A stretch of DNA of 64,000 nt from contig JAPKZQ010000005.1 of assembly GCA_026393675.1 (NCBI GenBank), forward strand, positions 1 to 64,000, given 5' to 3'. The notes under the pieces were generated by a model. That model was given only the letters and a program-made list of their open reading frames with translations, was not told the DNA's origin and ran no database searches. A program made the position numbers and the translations under genes. This DNA is from Acidobacteriota bacterium. GTDB taxonomy: Bacteria > Acidobacteriota > Vicinamibacteria > Vicinamibacterales > JAKQTR01. Positions 33,931-43,209 of the stretch are shown in pieces; the first letter of the stretch is position 1, and each line of letters begins with the position of its first letter.

Positions 33931-35270
33931 CCCAACTCCTTCTCGATTCGTGTCCGGAGCGCCTCTTGAGCCGGCGGCTCGCCGTGGACCAGGTAGGTGA
34001 TCGCCGGCGGGCGGGAGAATCCGCCCAGCCACCTCATGATCTCGTTCTGATCCGCGTGAGCCGACATCGAGTCGATGCGCTCGATCCGCGCGCCGACCGG
34101 CACAAACTCGCCGTGAATCTTCACGGTCTTCGCGCCCTCGATCATCTGGCGTCCGCGAGTGCCGGCAGCCTGATATCCGACAAAGAGCACCGTGTGCCGC
34201 GGGTTGGGCAGCGCCGCCTTCAGGTAGTGCAGAATGCGCCCACCGGAGGCCATGCCGCTCGACGAAATCACGATGCAGGGCGCCGGCGATGCCTGTATCT
34301 GTCGCGACTGCACGATCGACGACACCGCCGTGAACCGCTGCGTCGTGAACGCGGACACCTGGCCCCGTCCTGTTTGCATGTCCGGATCGAGATCGCGGGT
34401 GTGGTTGGCGTAGTGTCGAAGCGCTTCGACCGCCATCGGACTGTCCAGGTACACCGGCACGACCGGGATGCGCCGGGCGGCTTCGAGCCGCTTCAGCCAG
34501 TAGATCACTTCTTCGACGCGGCCCACCGCGAATGCCGGGATGATGACCTTGCCGCCACCCGCGATGGTGGCCGCGATGATCCCGGCCAGTCGCTCCCCGT
34601 TGTCGTCCTGTTCGTGGAGGCGATCGCCGTAGGTGGATTCAATCAGGAGGACATCGGCCGTCTCAACGCGGCTTGGATCCGGCAGCACCGGGCGATCGTA
34701 GCGGCCCAGGTCGCCGCCGAAGAGAATCTGCCGGCCTCCGTCTCCGCCGAGCGTCATCCGGACAAACGACGATCCGAGCAGATGCCCCGCGTCGGTGAAG
34801 GCAATGGTGACATCGCCGCTGGCCGACACGGAACGGTCGTAGCCAACCGGCTGCAGCAGCGTCAACGCGCGCTGGGCATCTTCCTCGGTGAACAGTGGCA
34901 ACGCCGGTGCGTGCTTGGTGTAGCCGCCGCGGTTCGCCTCGCGCGCGTCTTCTTCGGCCAGCCGGCCGGCGTCGGGCAGCATGATGCGGCACAAATCCGC
35001 CGTGCTCGGTGTGCAGAACACGCGGCCTCGAAAGCCATCCTTCGCCAGGCGAGGCAGGTAGCCCGTATGGTCGATGTGCGCGTGCGTGAGCACGACGGCA
35101 TCGATCGTTTTCGGATCAACAGGAAGCGCCTGCCAGTTGCGTTCGCGGAGCTCCTTCAGCCCCTGGAACATGCCGCAGTCGACCAGCACGCGGCGTGTGC
35201 CAGAGTCGACCAGGTACTTGGATCCCGTCACCGTGCGCGTCGCGCCCAGAAATGTCAGTGTGCTCGTCAT
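33885..35270 (-). CDS. Metallo-beta-lactamase/beta-CASP family nuclease-like hydrolase
   Basis: 461 residues from ATG 35270, which overlaps the upstream gene's stop by 4 bases. Zinc motif THAHIDHTG (HxHxDH) near residue 58, then DAGHLLGSS and GGDLGRYDRP, the beta-CASP insert (about 185-330) and the C-terminal RMMBL part with GYQAAGTRGRQM and SMSAHADQNE. This is the plan of bacterial RNA-processing exonuclease-like/CPSF-like proteins. Likely an RNA nuclease; the substrate is not known. Confidence 0.9.
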   Translation of the reverse strand: MTSTLTFLGATRTVTGSKYLVDSGTRRVLVDCGMFQGLKELRERNWQALPVDPKTIDAVVLTHAHIDHTGYLPRLAKDGFRGRVFCTPSTADLCRIMLPDAGRLAEEDAREANRGGYTKHAPALPLFTEEDAQRALTLLQPVGYDRSVSASGDVTIAFTDAGHLLGSSFVRMTLGGDGGRQILFGGDLGRYDRPVLPDPSRVETADVLLIESTYGDRLHEQDDNGERLAGIIAATIAGGGKVIIPAFAVGRVEEVIYWLKRLEAARRIPVVPVYLDSPMAVEALRHYANHTRDLDPDMQTGRGQVSAFTTQRFTAVSSIVQSRQIQASPAPCIVISSSGMASGGRILHYLKAALPNPRHTVLFVGYQAAGTRGRQMIEGAKTVKIHGEFVPVGARIERIDSMSAHADQNEIMRWLGGFSRPPAITYLVHGEPPAQEALRTRIEKELGWTTHVPEYREQVAI

Positions 35271-36250
35271 GCAAACAGACCCACCTGTCCACCTGTGTGC
35301 CAGAACAGTACTGTCTGGTTCGCGGAGAAGACTCCCCGGCGAACGTAGGAAAGAAGGCCAGCCATCGCTTTCGCCGTGTACGTGTGGTCCAGAAAGATCG
35401 CTTCGCAGCGCGCGAGCAGACTGACGGCCGCGTGCGTGTCTGCGGTCGGCACGCCGTACCCGTCCCCAACAAACGTGTCGTCCACCTCGACCGGACACGC
35501 ATTGGCGAGAGCCGCCCCGTCGATCCCGAGCAGATCGCCCATTCCCGTCATCACGGTGCGGACGGTATCCTGGATTGACGCCGCCGGATCGTCGGCGCTG
35601 ATGCCGACGACGCGTGTCGTCAGTTCGTAGATCGCGCAGCCAGCCACCATGCCGGATTGCGTGCCCCCCGACGAGGTTGAGTGGACGATCACATCAGGCA
35701 CAACACCTTGTGAGATAAGTTCGCCGATGCCGCGCGCGAAGCCCAGCGCGCCAAGGGGCGTCGACGCGCCCAGCGGGATTTCGTACGGATGACGGCCCTG
35801 CCGTCGCAGTTGCTCGGTAATCGCTGTCATCGCAGGCGCGCGCTCCTCCCGCGTGGCCACGTAGTGCACCTCGGCGCCAAGCAGATCGTCGAGAAGCGCA
35901 TTCGCGGTCAGCCGATCTGGCCGCGCGCCATTGGCGACGAGCACGCACTTCAGGCCCATGCGCGCCGCCGTCGCGGCCACCACACGCGCGGAATTCGACT
36001 GGACGCCACCGACGCTTAGCAGCGTGTCGGCACCCTCGGCGATGGCACGTGCGGCGACGAGCGCAATCTTCCGGACCTTGTTCCCCCCGAACCCGAACGG
36101 GATGGCATCGTCGCGCTTGATGAGCAGGCGGGGACCGCCGCCAAGCGACTGACGGAGTCGCGACAATTCCTGGACAGGTGATGGCGCGGGCCAGAGATCG
36201 AGCGCCGGAATAGCGAGCAGGCGTTCCCGCGCGGATGCGGTCCACAGCAT
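35267..36250 (-). CDS. PLP-dependent D-cysteine desulfhydrase / ACC deaminase-like enzyme
   Basis: 327 residues. PLP lysine in FGGNKVRK (about residue 58), phosphate-binding SVGGVQSNSAR and STSSGGTQSGM. Family includes D-cysteine desulfhydrase and 1-aminocyclopropane-1-carboxylate deaminase; the residues that separate these activities cannot be judged here. A -10-like TACAAT (36257-36262) sits 6 bases before the ATG and no Shine-Dalgarno is present, suggesting a leaderless transcript. First gene of a probable operon with the beta-CASP hydrolase and M49 peptidase. Confidence 0.88.
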   Translation of the reverse strand: MLWTASARERLLAIPALDLWPAPSPVQELSRLRQSLGGGPRLLIKRDDAIPFGFGGNKVRKIALVAARAIAEGADTLLSVGGVQSNSARVVAATAARMGLKCVLVANGARPDRLTANALLDDLLGAEVHYVATREERAPAMTAITEQLRRQGRHPYEIPLGASTPLGALGFARGIGELISQGVVPDVIVHSTSSGGTQSGMVAGCAIYELTTRVVGISADDPAASIQDTVRTVMTGMGDLLGIDGAALANACPVEVDDTFVGDGYGVPTADTHAAVSLLARCEAIFLDHTYTAKAMAGLLSYVRRGVFSANQTVLFWHTGGQVGLFA

Positions 36251-36369
36251 TCGCGTATTGTATCCTCGCCGCAGAGGGGACGACTCCGAGAGTGGTTAGC
36301 GGGTAATCGGCCCGCTGCCGCAAATCGCGCCGAAGAACACCCTGGTGCCATTTCTTGAGAGTGCGTTGT

Positions 36370-36484
36370 CCTGGGATCGCCGGGCTCTAGCCCGGCCTGA
36401 TGTCCTGACAGCGAGCCCCGCCTGGGATCGCCGGGCTCCAGCCCGGCTCCGGATCTGGCCACGCTGGAGCGTGGCGATCCCAGG
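36370..36484. repeat. Repeat cctgggatcgccgggctcc..., copies 2 and 3 in tandem
   Basis: A half unit (36370-36396, gccgggctctagcccggc) is followed 24 bases later by a full unit (36421-36484) with both palindromes. They fill most of the 239-base gap between the TonB receptor and the PLP-enzyme gene and may serve as the receptor's 3' hairpins. Confidence 0.75.
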
Positions 36485-36489
36485 CCCGC

Positions 36490-39165
36490 TCAGAACGTGA
36501 ACCGCGCACCCACCTGGAACTTGCGTGGCTGTGAGGCGGCGAGCGGCCGGCCGAAAAACGGCGACGTCATCACAAAGCTGTAGGCCGTGTAGTTGGTGCG
36601 ATTGAGCAGGTTCTGGCCGGACATGTAGAACTCAATCCGGTAGCGCTTGTCGCCAGCGGCACCGCCAAAACCAGGCGCCAACCCGCCGCCGCCCCCGGCA
36701 TTGATGACGACCTGCCCGCCTCCCGGGCCGCCGGCCTGCTTGGGTGTCCCGAATCCAAACCCGTACGACACGCGACCGCCCAGATCGAAGGTCGCCGCCC
36801 CTCGCGCCGCATTGCGCGACACGCCCACGGGGCGGTCGTTGAAGACGCCGTCGCCGTTGTCGTCCCGGCCCGTCGTGATGTTGAAGGGCATTCCCGACTG
36901 GCCTCGCAGGTTGATGCCGACGGTGACGTTGGTCATGGGCGAGATGTTGAACGACGCGCCAACCCGGTGGCGGATGTCCCCGCCGCCCGGGCCCCACTCG
37001 GATTCCAGGTTGTCGCCGCTTGGGGGAATCGAGAACGCCCCGATCGTGTTGTTGTCGCTCTTGCTCCACGTGTAGTTGAGCATGAGGAACATCCTCTTCT
37101 TGTCCATCCGCACGAGGTTGTAGAACATGCTCACGGCCTGCGACCGTGACCCAGCGTCACTCACCAACTCAATCCTGTTTGCGAACGCGGGGTCCGGACG
37201 GATGTCTAACACCGGGGCGTTCAGGTTCCGGCCGCGCAGCAGGCCCAATCCCCATCCGCGCGTGTAGCTGACGCTCAAGCGACCGTTTGTCGAGACGGTC
37301 CGATCCACGCCCAGGCTGATCCGATTGGCGGCTGGCAGCGTCAGGGAGTCGGACCACAGGTATTGATTGGATGGCGACGTCGTACCACCAGCGCCTGGAT
37401 CCGGATACGACGGATTGAAGATGTTCGTCTCGCGCTGGCGAAACCCGTCGACCAGCAGCGTCTGTTTGTAGAGATCGCCGGCAAGCCAGTCGTAGAAGTA
37501 GCCGTAGCTTCCGCGAATCGTCATCCGGCCGTCCTTGAACGGCGACCACGCCATCGACATCCGTGGCGAGAGATTCCAGTGGTCTGAGACCTGGCTCTGC
37601 ACGCCGTACCGCACGCCGCCCGACAGCAGCATGCTGCGGGTAATGCGGTAGTCGTCCTGGACGTAGACAGCCGCCCGGTAGGTCGAATAGCTGATGTTCG
37701 GATCGCCAATTCGGCGCGAGTAGCTCATCGGGGTGCCCGCCTGATACTGGGCCAGGCTCGCAAAAGTGTACGTGCCGAGGTAGTTTGTCGTGTCGTCTGA
37801 ACGGTATCGTCCGCCTTCGAGCAGGAGTCCCGTCCGCCACGAGTTCGCCCCCCGCACGTAGTCGAGGTCGCTCGCCAGTTCAAACTCCGTGGCATGCTGC
37901 CCGCCTCGCTGCTGGGCGCCTCCGCTGGTGAACGCGTCCTGCACGCGAATGGTCGGCAGCTCCACCGCTGACTGGCTGCTGTTGCTCGTCGTCCTCAACT
38001 GGAAACGCGATTCCGTGAACAGGCGGCGGCCCAGCGGGCCGTTTTCCGACATGCGCAGCGTGTTGTTGGCCGAGGAACTGTCGTACGCCCGGTCGAAAAG
38101 GTTGAAGCCACCGACGCCCAGGTCGTGCGACGAGTTGGAATCGCGGTCGAAGCTCAGGCGAAGGGCATGATCCCTGGTCACCGCGTGATCAAGACGCGCG
38201 CTGAAGTTGTACGAGTCTCGCGGCTGGCGAAGCGTATTGGTGACCGTCGAGCCGTCTGGCAACACGGCCAGCAGGTTGGGCGAGGTGTATTGCGACGTGC
38301 TACCTCCATTGATGGAGAACGACGTCTTGTTCGGCGTGATCGTGCCCGACAGGCCGAGACCGTACTGCCGCAACTGTTCTTGCGGCTTGACGGATGTGAA
38401 GGGATTCCTCGCGTTGAGGACATCGTCCATCAGGTGCCCATCCACGCTTCCCCTGAGCGGGCCGTTGCCCGGCATCGTCATGATGTCGATGAACATCATG
38501 CCGCTCATGCCGCCGTGGTTCTGGGCGGCGAACATGTCGAGGCGCGGCAGACGAATCGAACGAATCTGCGACTTGGGCGGCAGGCGCCCCCCGGTGAACC
38601 CGTCAACGCGGATGACGGACCCGGGCGGAGACATCGCCTGGAGCACCTCCGCCATCTCGTCCGGATCGTCCGGCAAGGCGGCGATCTGTTCGCGCGTGAG
38701 CACCGTGCTGAAGGCGCTGCCACCAGGGTCCAGGGCCAATGACTGACGGTCGCGGCTCACCGTGATTTCCTGATCCAGTTTCTTGATGCGCAGGGTGATG
38801 CGGCGTCGCGTCTCAGTGCCGCGCACGCGGACATCCCGGACATCGATCGGATCAAAGCCGTCGAATTCCGCGTGGACCGTGTAGCGGCCCTCGAGCAGGT
38901 CGTCGAAGACCGCGACGCCGACGCCGCTTGTCGACACCGGCGGAACCGCGGCCGACTCAGTGGCGCTCTCGCTACCCGTGACGGTCACCGCGGCCCGGGG
39001 AATGACCGCCCCCGACTGGTCCGCCACGGTGATGACGAGGCGCCCTCGCCGCACCGGCGATTGCGCATCGGCGCCACCCGCCAGGAAGCCGGCGGCCACT
39101 GACACCACGAAGCACGAAATCAGCATCCGGCGCGGCGTACGTAATGTCATGTCTCTCAGCACCAT
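36490..39165 (-). CDS. TonB-dependent receptor with carboxypeptidase-regulatory-like domain
   Basis: 891 residues. Signal peptide to about residue 35 (ADAQ). Residues 38-130 are a regulatory-like beta sandwich (VITVADQSGAVIPRAAVTV...LLEGRYTVHAEFDGF). A plug follows (SAFSTVLTREQIAALPDDPDEM...), then a barrel ending in QVGARFTF. A Gly-rich insert (GGPGGGQVVINAGGGGG) lies near residue 830. Of the large Acidobacterial receptor group thought to take up glycans or peptides. The gene follows a small secreted-protein gene by 55 bases and is probably cotranscribed with it. Start ATG 39165 has GAGG 8 bases upstream. Confidence 0.88.
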   Translation of the reverse strand: MVLRDMTLRTPRRMLISCFVVSVAAGFLAGGADAQSPVRRGRLVITVADQSGAVIPRAAVTVTGSESATESAAVPPVSTSGVGVAVFDDLLEGRYTVHAEFDGFDPIDVRDVRVRGTETRRRITLRIKKLDQEITVSRDRQSLALDPGGSAFSTVLTREQIAALPDDPDEMAEVLQAMSPPGSVIRVDGFTGGRLPPKSQIRSIRLPRLDMFAAQNHGGMSGMMFIDIMTMPGNGPLRGSVDGHLMDDVLNARNPFTSVKPQEQLRQYGLGLSGTITPNKTSFSINGGSTSQYTSPNLLAVLPDGSTVTNTLRQPRDSYNFSARLDHAVTRDHALRLSFDRDSNSSHDLGVGGFNLFDRAYDSSSANNTLRMSENGPLGRRLFTESRFQLRTTSNSSQSAVELPTIRVQDAFTSGGAQQRGGQHATEFELASDLDYVRGANSWRTGLLLEGGRYRSDDTTNYLGTYTFASLAQYQAGTPMSYSRRIGDPNISYSTYRAAVYVQDDYRITRSMLLSGGVRYGVQSQVSDHWNLSPRMSMAWSPFKDGRMTIRGSYGYFYDWLAGDLYKQTLLVDGFRQRETNIFNPSYPDPGAGGTTSPSNQYLWSDSLTLPAANRISLGVDRTVSTNGRLSVSYTRGWGLGLLRGRNLNAPVLDIRPDPAFANRIELVSDAGSRSQAVSMFYNLVRMDKKRMFLMLNYTWSKSDNNTIGAFSIPPSGDNLESEWGPGGGDIRHRVGASFNISPMTNVTVGINLRGQSGMPFNITTGRDDNGDGVFNDRPVGVSRNAARGAATFDLGGRVSYGFGFGTPKQAGGPGGGQVVINAGGGGGLAPGFGGAAGDKRYRIEFYMSGQNLLNRTNYTAYSFVMTSPFFGRPLAASQPRKFQVGARFTF

Positions 39166-39220
39166 CTATGCGCCTCACCCTGGCGGAGGACGCGCACTCA
39201 GCCGTGGATCCCTGCGCGTC

Positions 39221-40267
39221 TTACTTGGTGACCGCGAATTTGCTCGCGTCGATCTTCGGATTGAGCTTGATCGTGTCGAACAGCATTTCCTCGGTGGGCT
39301 TGCCGTCAATCGATCGCTGAATCTTGAATGGCAGCTTGACGCCGCCCACCGATTTATATTCGCTGTAGTAGACGCGGAATTCGACGGTGCGCCGCTTGGC
39401 CTCGGCCTCCTTGCGGCGTTGCTCGAAGTCCTTCTGCATCTTTTCCATGTCCTCTTTCGACATGTTCGGGGCGCCACCCGCGCCGGTCGTGGGCGCCGCC
39501 GCGGTGAAGGTGCTACCTCCGCCTACGGCTCCGCCGCCGCCGATCTGCTGTACCACCCGCGTGCCGCCTGCGCCGCCGGGCCCGCTCGTGGTCTGGATGA
39601 CCAGCGGTTCCTTGTCCATCCAGCTCACCATCAGCGGCATGTGCGTTTGAGCATCGAGGAACAAGGTCACGGCGAATTCGCCCTGCCCCTTCACGTTGAT
39701 CACGTCCGCCTTGCCGTCAGCCGATTCGGCCTGCCCGCCGTACGTGAACTCAAGCGGGAAGGCGTCAAGCGATGACGCGAACATCCCGAGCGTCAGTCGG
39801 GTGAATTCCTTCTTGTTCGACAAGAGCCGCAAACGATCCGCCTCGATACGCTGCTCGGGCGTCATCTTGGCCGGGTCCATCACCGTGCCGCCGGGTCCCG
39901 CGATCCGGATCACGATGTTGCCGCCCTGGAGGTTTGGCGGACGGTCGATTTCCTCTATCACCTGGCCGCCGTTGAAGCCGGAGTTCCTGAACACGCTCAT
40001 GTTGCCCATCGACACCATCACGCTGCGCATGAGGTACTTGTCGGGCAGCTCCATGGCCATCTCGAACTCGGACTCCGTAGTGTTGCCACCGGGACCGGTT
40101 CGTAGCGTCCGGCCAACGCCGGTGATGGTCTTGACCGTCGCGATCTTGTCGCCCCCTAACGCCGCGTGCGCGTCGGCCAGTACCTGGTTCACGTCTTTGC
40201 CCTGCCCGGCTACCAGCGCTTCAATCGCGATCACCGCCATCGCCGCCGACATGACATTGCGTCTCAT
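39221..40267 (-). CDS. Secreted LolA-like/outer-membrane lipoprotein-sorting-like protein
   Basis: 348 residues from ATG 40267 (GGAGG 6 bases upstream). Signal peptide about 1-22. Residues 25-240 look like a LolA-type half barrel of the kind common in Acidobacteriota (ALGGDKIATVKTITGVGRTLR...LPDKYLMR), residues 240-290 are Gly/Ala-rich, and a Lys/Glu-rich helix (MSKEDMEKMQKDFEQRRKE) precedes a final beta part (YKSVGGVKLPFKIQRS). Located directly upstream of the TonB receptor; a functional link is likely but unproven. Confidence 0.6.
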   Translation of the reverse strand: MRRNVMSAAMAVIAIEALVAGQGKDVNQVLADAHAALGGDKIATVKTITGVGRTLRTGPGGNTTESEFEMAMELPDKYLMRSVMVSMGNMSVFRNSGFNGGQVIEEIDRPPNLQGGNIVIRIAGPGGTVMDPAKMTPEQRIEADRLRLLSNKKEFTRLTLGMFASSLDAFPLEFTYGGQAESADGKADVINVKGQGEFAVTLFLDAQTHMPLMVSWMDKEPLVIQTTSGPGGAGGTRVVQQIGGGGAVGGGSTFTAAAPTTGAGGAPNMSKEDMEKMQKDFEQRRKEAEAKRRTVEFRVYYSEYKSVGGVKLPFKIQRSIDGKPTEEMLFDTIKLNPKIDASKFAVTK

Positions 40268-40563
40268 GCGTTCCTCCTGAGTGTTTCGACTCGCAGTGAC
40301 GGTCGCGTGTTCTTGAGCGGTGATCCGATTATGAGGCTCGATCAGCACTCAGTCCTGAGGGAATCAGTTCGTCGCCGAACTCATGAATCGACGGACCGAT
40401 CAGAATCCGACCGTGCTACCTGTATTGGACGATTCGATGATGGCGCGTGGCCTGCCCGAAGTGGTTAAGCCTGAGCAAAGAATTTGTTAAGGACGTAAAA
40501 AGCGCGTCCGTCCCCCGTCAGAGCTGGTCTCACGGCCCAATCCTGCATGGTACACTCGCCGCC
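40268..40563. promoter_or_regulatory. Divergent intergenic region with a candidate -10 for the histidine kinase
   Basis: This 296-base gap separates divergent transcription units. On the plus strand TG-G-TACACT (extended -10; hexamer 40551-40556) lies 7 bases before the kinase ATG, again a leaderless layout. No clear -35. I see no other feature in the gap. Confidence 0.4.
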
Positions 40564-42495
40564 ATGCGGGTGCGCAACGTGTCGTTCCGCCTCGTGCTTC
40601 CGGGCGTGCTCGTCGGGCTGGTGGTGCTGCTCGCGGTGCTGCAGTACCAGTGGCTCGGCAAGGTCTCGGAGGCCGAGCGCGCGCAGATGCTGCGCTCGCT
40701 GACCCAGCGCGCCCGCGAGTTCGCAGACGAGTTTGACGCGGAGATGATGCAGGCGTACCGGGCGCACCAGGTGTCGCGCGACGCCGTCCTGACGAATCGG
40801 TTCGACGGACTGGTCGAGTCCGTCGCTCGCTGGCAGGGCACGGCGAAGTATCCGCAGGTGGTCAAAGCCGTCTACCTGGCGGAGCGCGCGGGCAATACCT
40901 ATACGCTGCGCGCCATGAGCCGGGACCATCGGTCCTTCGACACCCCGCCGTTGCCCGCGTGGCCTGCGCATCTCGAGCCCGTCCGCACGCAACTGGGAAG
41001 CGTCGTTGCCACCGACGCCAGGACTGCCGGCAAGCCCCAGATCATCTCGATTACCCTGATGCCGGCGTTGCCCGATGTGCCGGCGCTCGTGGTTCCGGCG
41101 TCGAACCAGACTATGCCGTCTGGCCCGATCGCGGCCGACTCGGTAAGGCCGCCGGCTGCCAACCCCACAATGTGGATGCACGTGCTCGACGCCTGTCTCA
41201 TCGTGGATCTCGACGCCGACTACCTGAAGACAGTAGTGCTCCCGGAGTTGGCGGCACGGCATTTTCCCGACCTCGGCGCAAACGGATATCGGCTGGCCGT
41301 CGTGTCGTCGAGCGGTGCGCCGCTGTTTGTTCGTGATGTGCCGGATGGGCAGTCGCTCAATCCCGACCGGGCCGATGTCACGCAGTCCTTCTTTTCGGTG
41401 CGCCCGGACATGAGTCTCGTTGGTCCGCCCGGTTCCAATACGCTGGTCGTGCGCTCGCTCGTGGCGCCATCGGCCGGCGCCACGACGCGTTCGCTGGGCG
41501 CGTCACCTGTCGACAACGGTCGCTTGTCTGTGCTGGTGGAACAACGATCCGCCGGGACGAGGGGAGCGCCAGGTCCGGCGTCGATGTCAGGCACCTTCAA
41601 GTTCCTGTTGCCAGCTTGGCGCGTGGTTCTGCAGCATCAGTCTGGTTCGCTCGACGCGGCAGTCTCCCAGGTGCGTCACCGTAATCTCCTGTTGAGTTTC
41701 GGCATTCTCGGCGTCCTGACCGCGGGCGTCGTGATCGTCATCGTCAATGCACGAAGAACCGAACAACTGGCTGCCCGGCGGATGGATTTTGTCGCCACCG
41801 TGTCTCACGAGTTGCGGACGCCGCTCGCGGTGATCCGGTCGGCGGCGCAGAACCTCTCGGCTGGGGTCGTCTCCGACCCGGCGCACGCCAGGCGCTACGG
41901 CGAATTGATCGACGGCGAAGGTCGCCGCCTCACCGACATGGTGGAGCAGGTGATGGCGCTGGCGGGCCTCGAGAGTGGCAGGCCGCTGCAGGGGACGCGA
42001 CCGGTGGATGTGCCGGCGCTCGTCAGCGACGTCATGATCTCCTGCGCGTCACTGTGCGATGCCGCGGGCATCACCGTTGAGGTCAATGCGGGACGTGACG
42101 CTGATATTCCCCCGGTGATGGCCGACGAGGCCGCGCTTCGGCGTGCGCTGCAGAATCTGGTCACCAACGCGGTCAAGCACGGCGCCGACGGCCGCTGGAT
42201 TGGCGTCACGGTCAGCGCGCCAGTCGTTCGCGGGGGCAGGGAGGTTCAGATCGTGATCGGCGATCGCGGGCGCGGCATTGATGCCGCCGATCTCGCGCAC
42301 GTGTTCGAGCCGTTCCACCGCGGCCGCCATGCGGCCGAGCAGCAAGTCCACGGCAACGGGCTCGGCCTTCACCTCGTCAAGCTCATCGCCTCGGCGCACG
42401 GCGGACGCGTGAGCGTGCAGTCGACGCCTGGCCACGGGGCCACCTTCACGCTGCACCTGCCGGCCGCGCCGTCTGACACCCGTGCGACGACGTAA
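40564..42495 (+). CDS. Membrane sensor histidine kinase
   Basis: 643 residues from ATG 40564 (upstream in-frame codons are not conserved-looking). Membrane segment 8-30, a large extracytoplasmic part (about 31-370) with no recognised domain, membrane segment about 373-396, then HisKA with SHELRTP (His415) and HATPase with NLVTNAVKHG (N box), GDRGRGID (G1) and GNGLGLHL (G2). Membrane-bound and probably phosphorylates the response regulator encoded 33 bases downstream. The signal is unknown. Confidence 0.93.
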   Translation: MRVRNVSFRLVLPGVLVGLVVLLAVLQYQWLGKVSEAERAQMLRSLTQRAREFADEFDAEMMQAYRAHQVSRDAVLTNRFDGLVESVARWQGTAKYPQVVKAVYLAERAGNTYTLRAMSRDHRSFDTPPLPAWPAHLEPVRTQLGSVVATDARTAGKPQIISITLMPALPDVPALVVPASNQTMPSGPIAADSVRPPAANPTMWMHVLDACLIVDLDADYLKTVVLPELAARHFPDLGANGYRLAVVSSSGAPLFVRDVPDGQSLNPDRADVTQSFFSVRPDMSLVGPPGSNTLVVRSLVAPSAGATTRSLGASPVDNGRLSVLVEQRSAGTRGAPGPASMSGTFKFLLPAWRVVLQHQSGSLDAAVSQVRHRNLLLSFGILGVLTAGVVIVIVNARRTEQLAARRMDFVATVSHELRTPLAVIRSAAQNLSAGVVSDPAHARRYGELIDGEGRRLTDMVEQVMALAGLESGRPLQGTRPVDVPALVSDVMISCASLCDAAGITVEVNAGRDADIPPVMADEAALRRALQNLVTNAVKHGADGRWIGVTVSAPVVRGGREVQIVIGDRGRGIDAADLAHVFEPFHRGRHAAEQQVHGNGLGLHLVKLIASAHGGRVSVQSTPGHGATFTLHLPAAPSDTRATT

Positions 42496-42528
42496 GGGCG
42501 GAAGGCGGGTCCTTGTGGAGCGAACACC

Positions 42529-43209
42529 ATGAAGCGCGTCCTGCTCATCGAAGACGAACCCGGCCTGGTGATGACACTCACCGACAGGCTGTGCAGTGAG
42601 GGCTACGACGTGGCCTCGGCCACTGACGGTTCCACCGGGCTCGTCCGGGCGAGCAACGAGCCGTGGGACGTCATCCTGCTCGACGTCATGCTTCCGGGCA
42701 AGAGCGGCTTTGATCTGTGCCGCGACCTCCGCCAGAAAGGTGTCGCGACCCCGATCATCATGCTGACCGCCCGCGGACAGATTGTCGACCGAGTGCTCGG
42801 CCTGAAACTTGGCGCCGACGACTATCTCACCAAGCCGTTCGACATGATGGAGTTGCTGGCGCGCATTGAGGTGCAGGTGCGCCGCACGGCAGCATCGCCA
42901 GCGGGCGTTCATCAGTACCGGTTTGGCGAGATCCTGGTGGACGCGCGGAAAGCGGAGGTCACCAGGGCCGGCGCGCCCGTGGATGTCCCGGCCAGGGAAT
43001 TCCTGCTGCTCAAGTACTTCATCGAACACCGCGGCGAGACACTCTCGCGCGAGCGACTGCTGAACGATGTGTGGGGATACCATTCGATGCCGTCCACACG
43101 TACGGTCGACGTGCACGTGGCCTGGCTCCGTCAGAAGATCGAACCGAACCCCAAACTCCCGCAGTACATCCTCACGATCCACGGCCTCGGCTACAAATTC
43201 GCCGGCTAA
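42529..43209 (+). CDS. OmpR/PhoB-family response regulator
   Basis: 226 residues. Receiver domain 1-120 with acidic pocket EDEP, phospho-Asp52 (LLDVMLPG), Thr in MLTA and Lys in LTKPFD. Winged helix 130-226 with VPAREFLLLKYF and RTVDVHVAWLRQKIE. Partner of the preceding kinase. A Shine-Dalgarno-like GGAG lies upstream. The stop overlaps the stop codon of the convergent aminotransferase by 4 bases, so there is no room for a terminator. Confidence 0.94.
   Translation: MKRVLLIEDEPGLVMTLTDRLCSEGYDVASATDGSTGLVRASNEPWDVILLDVMLPGKSGFDLCRDLRQKGVATPIIMLTARGQIVDRVLGLKLGADDYLTKPFDMMELLARIEVQVRRTAASPAGVHQYRFGEILVDARKAEVTRAGAPVDVPAREFLLLKYFIEHRGETLSRERLLNDVWGYHSMPSTRTVDVHVAWLRQKIEPNPKLPQYILTIHGLGYKFAG

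Noticed and set aside
36370-36484. Rho-independent terminator after the second TonB receptor
   Set aside because: The hairpins are strong but belong to a dispersed repeat and no T-run follows; recorded as a repeat only.
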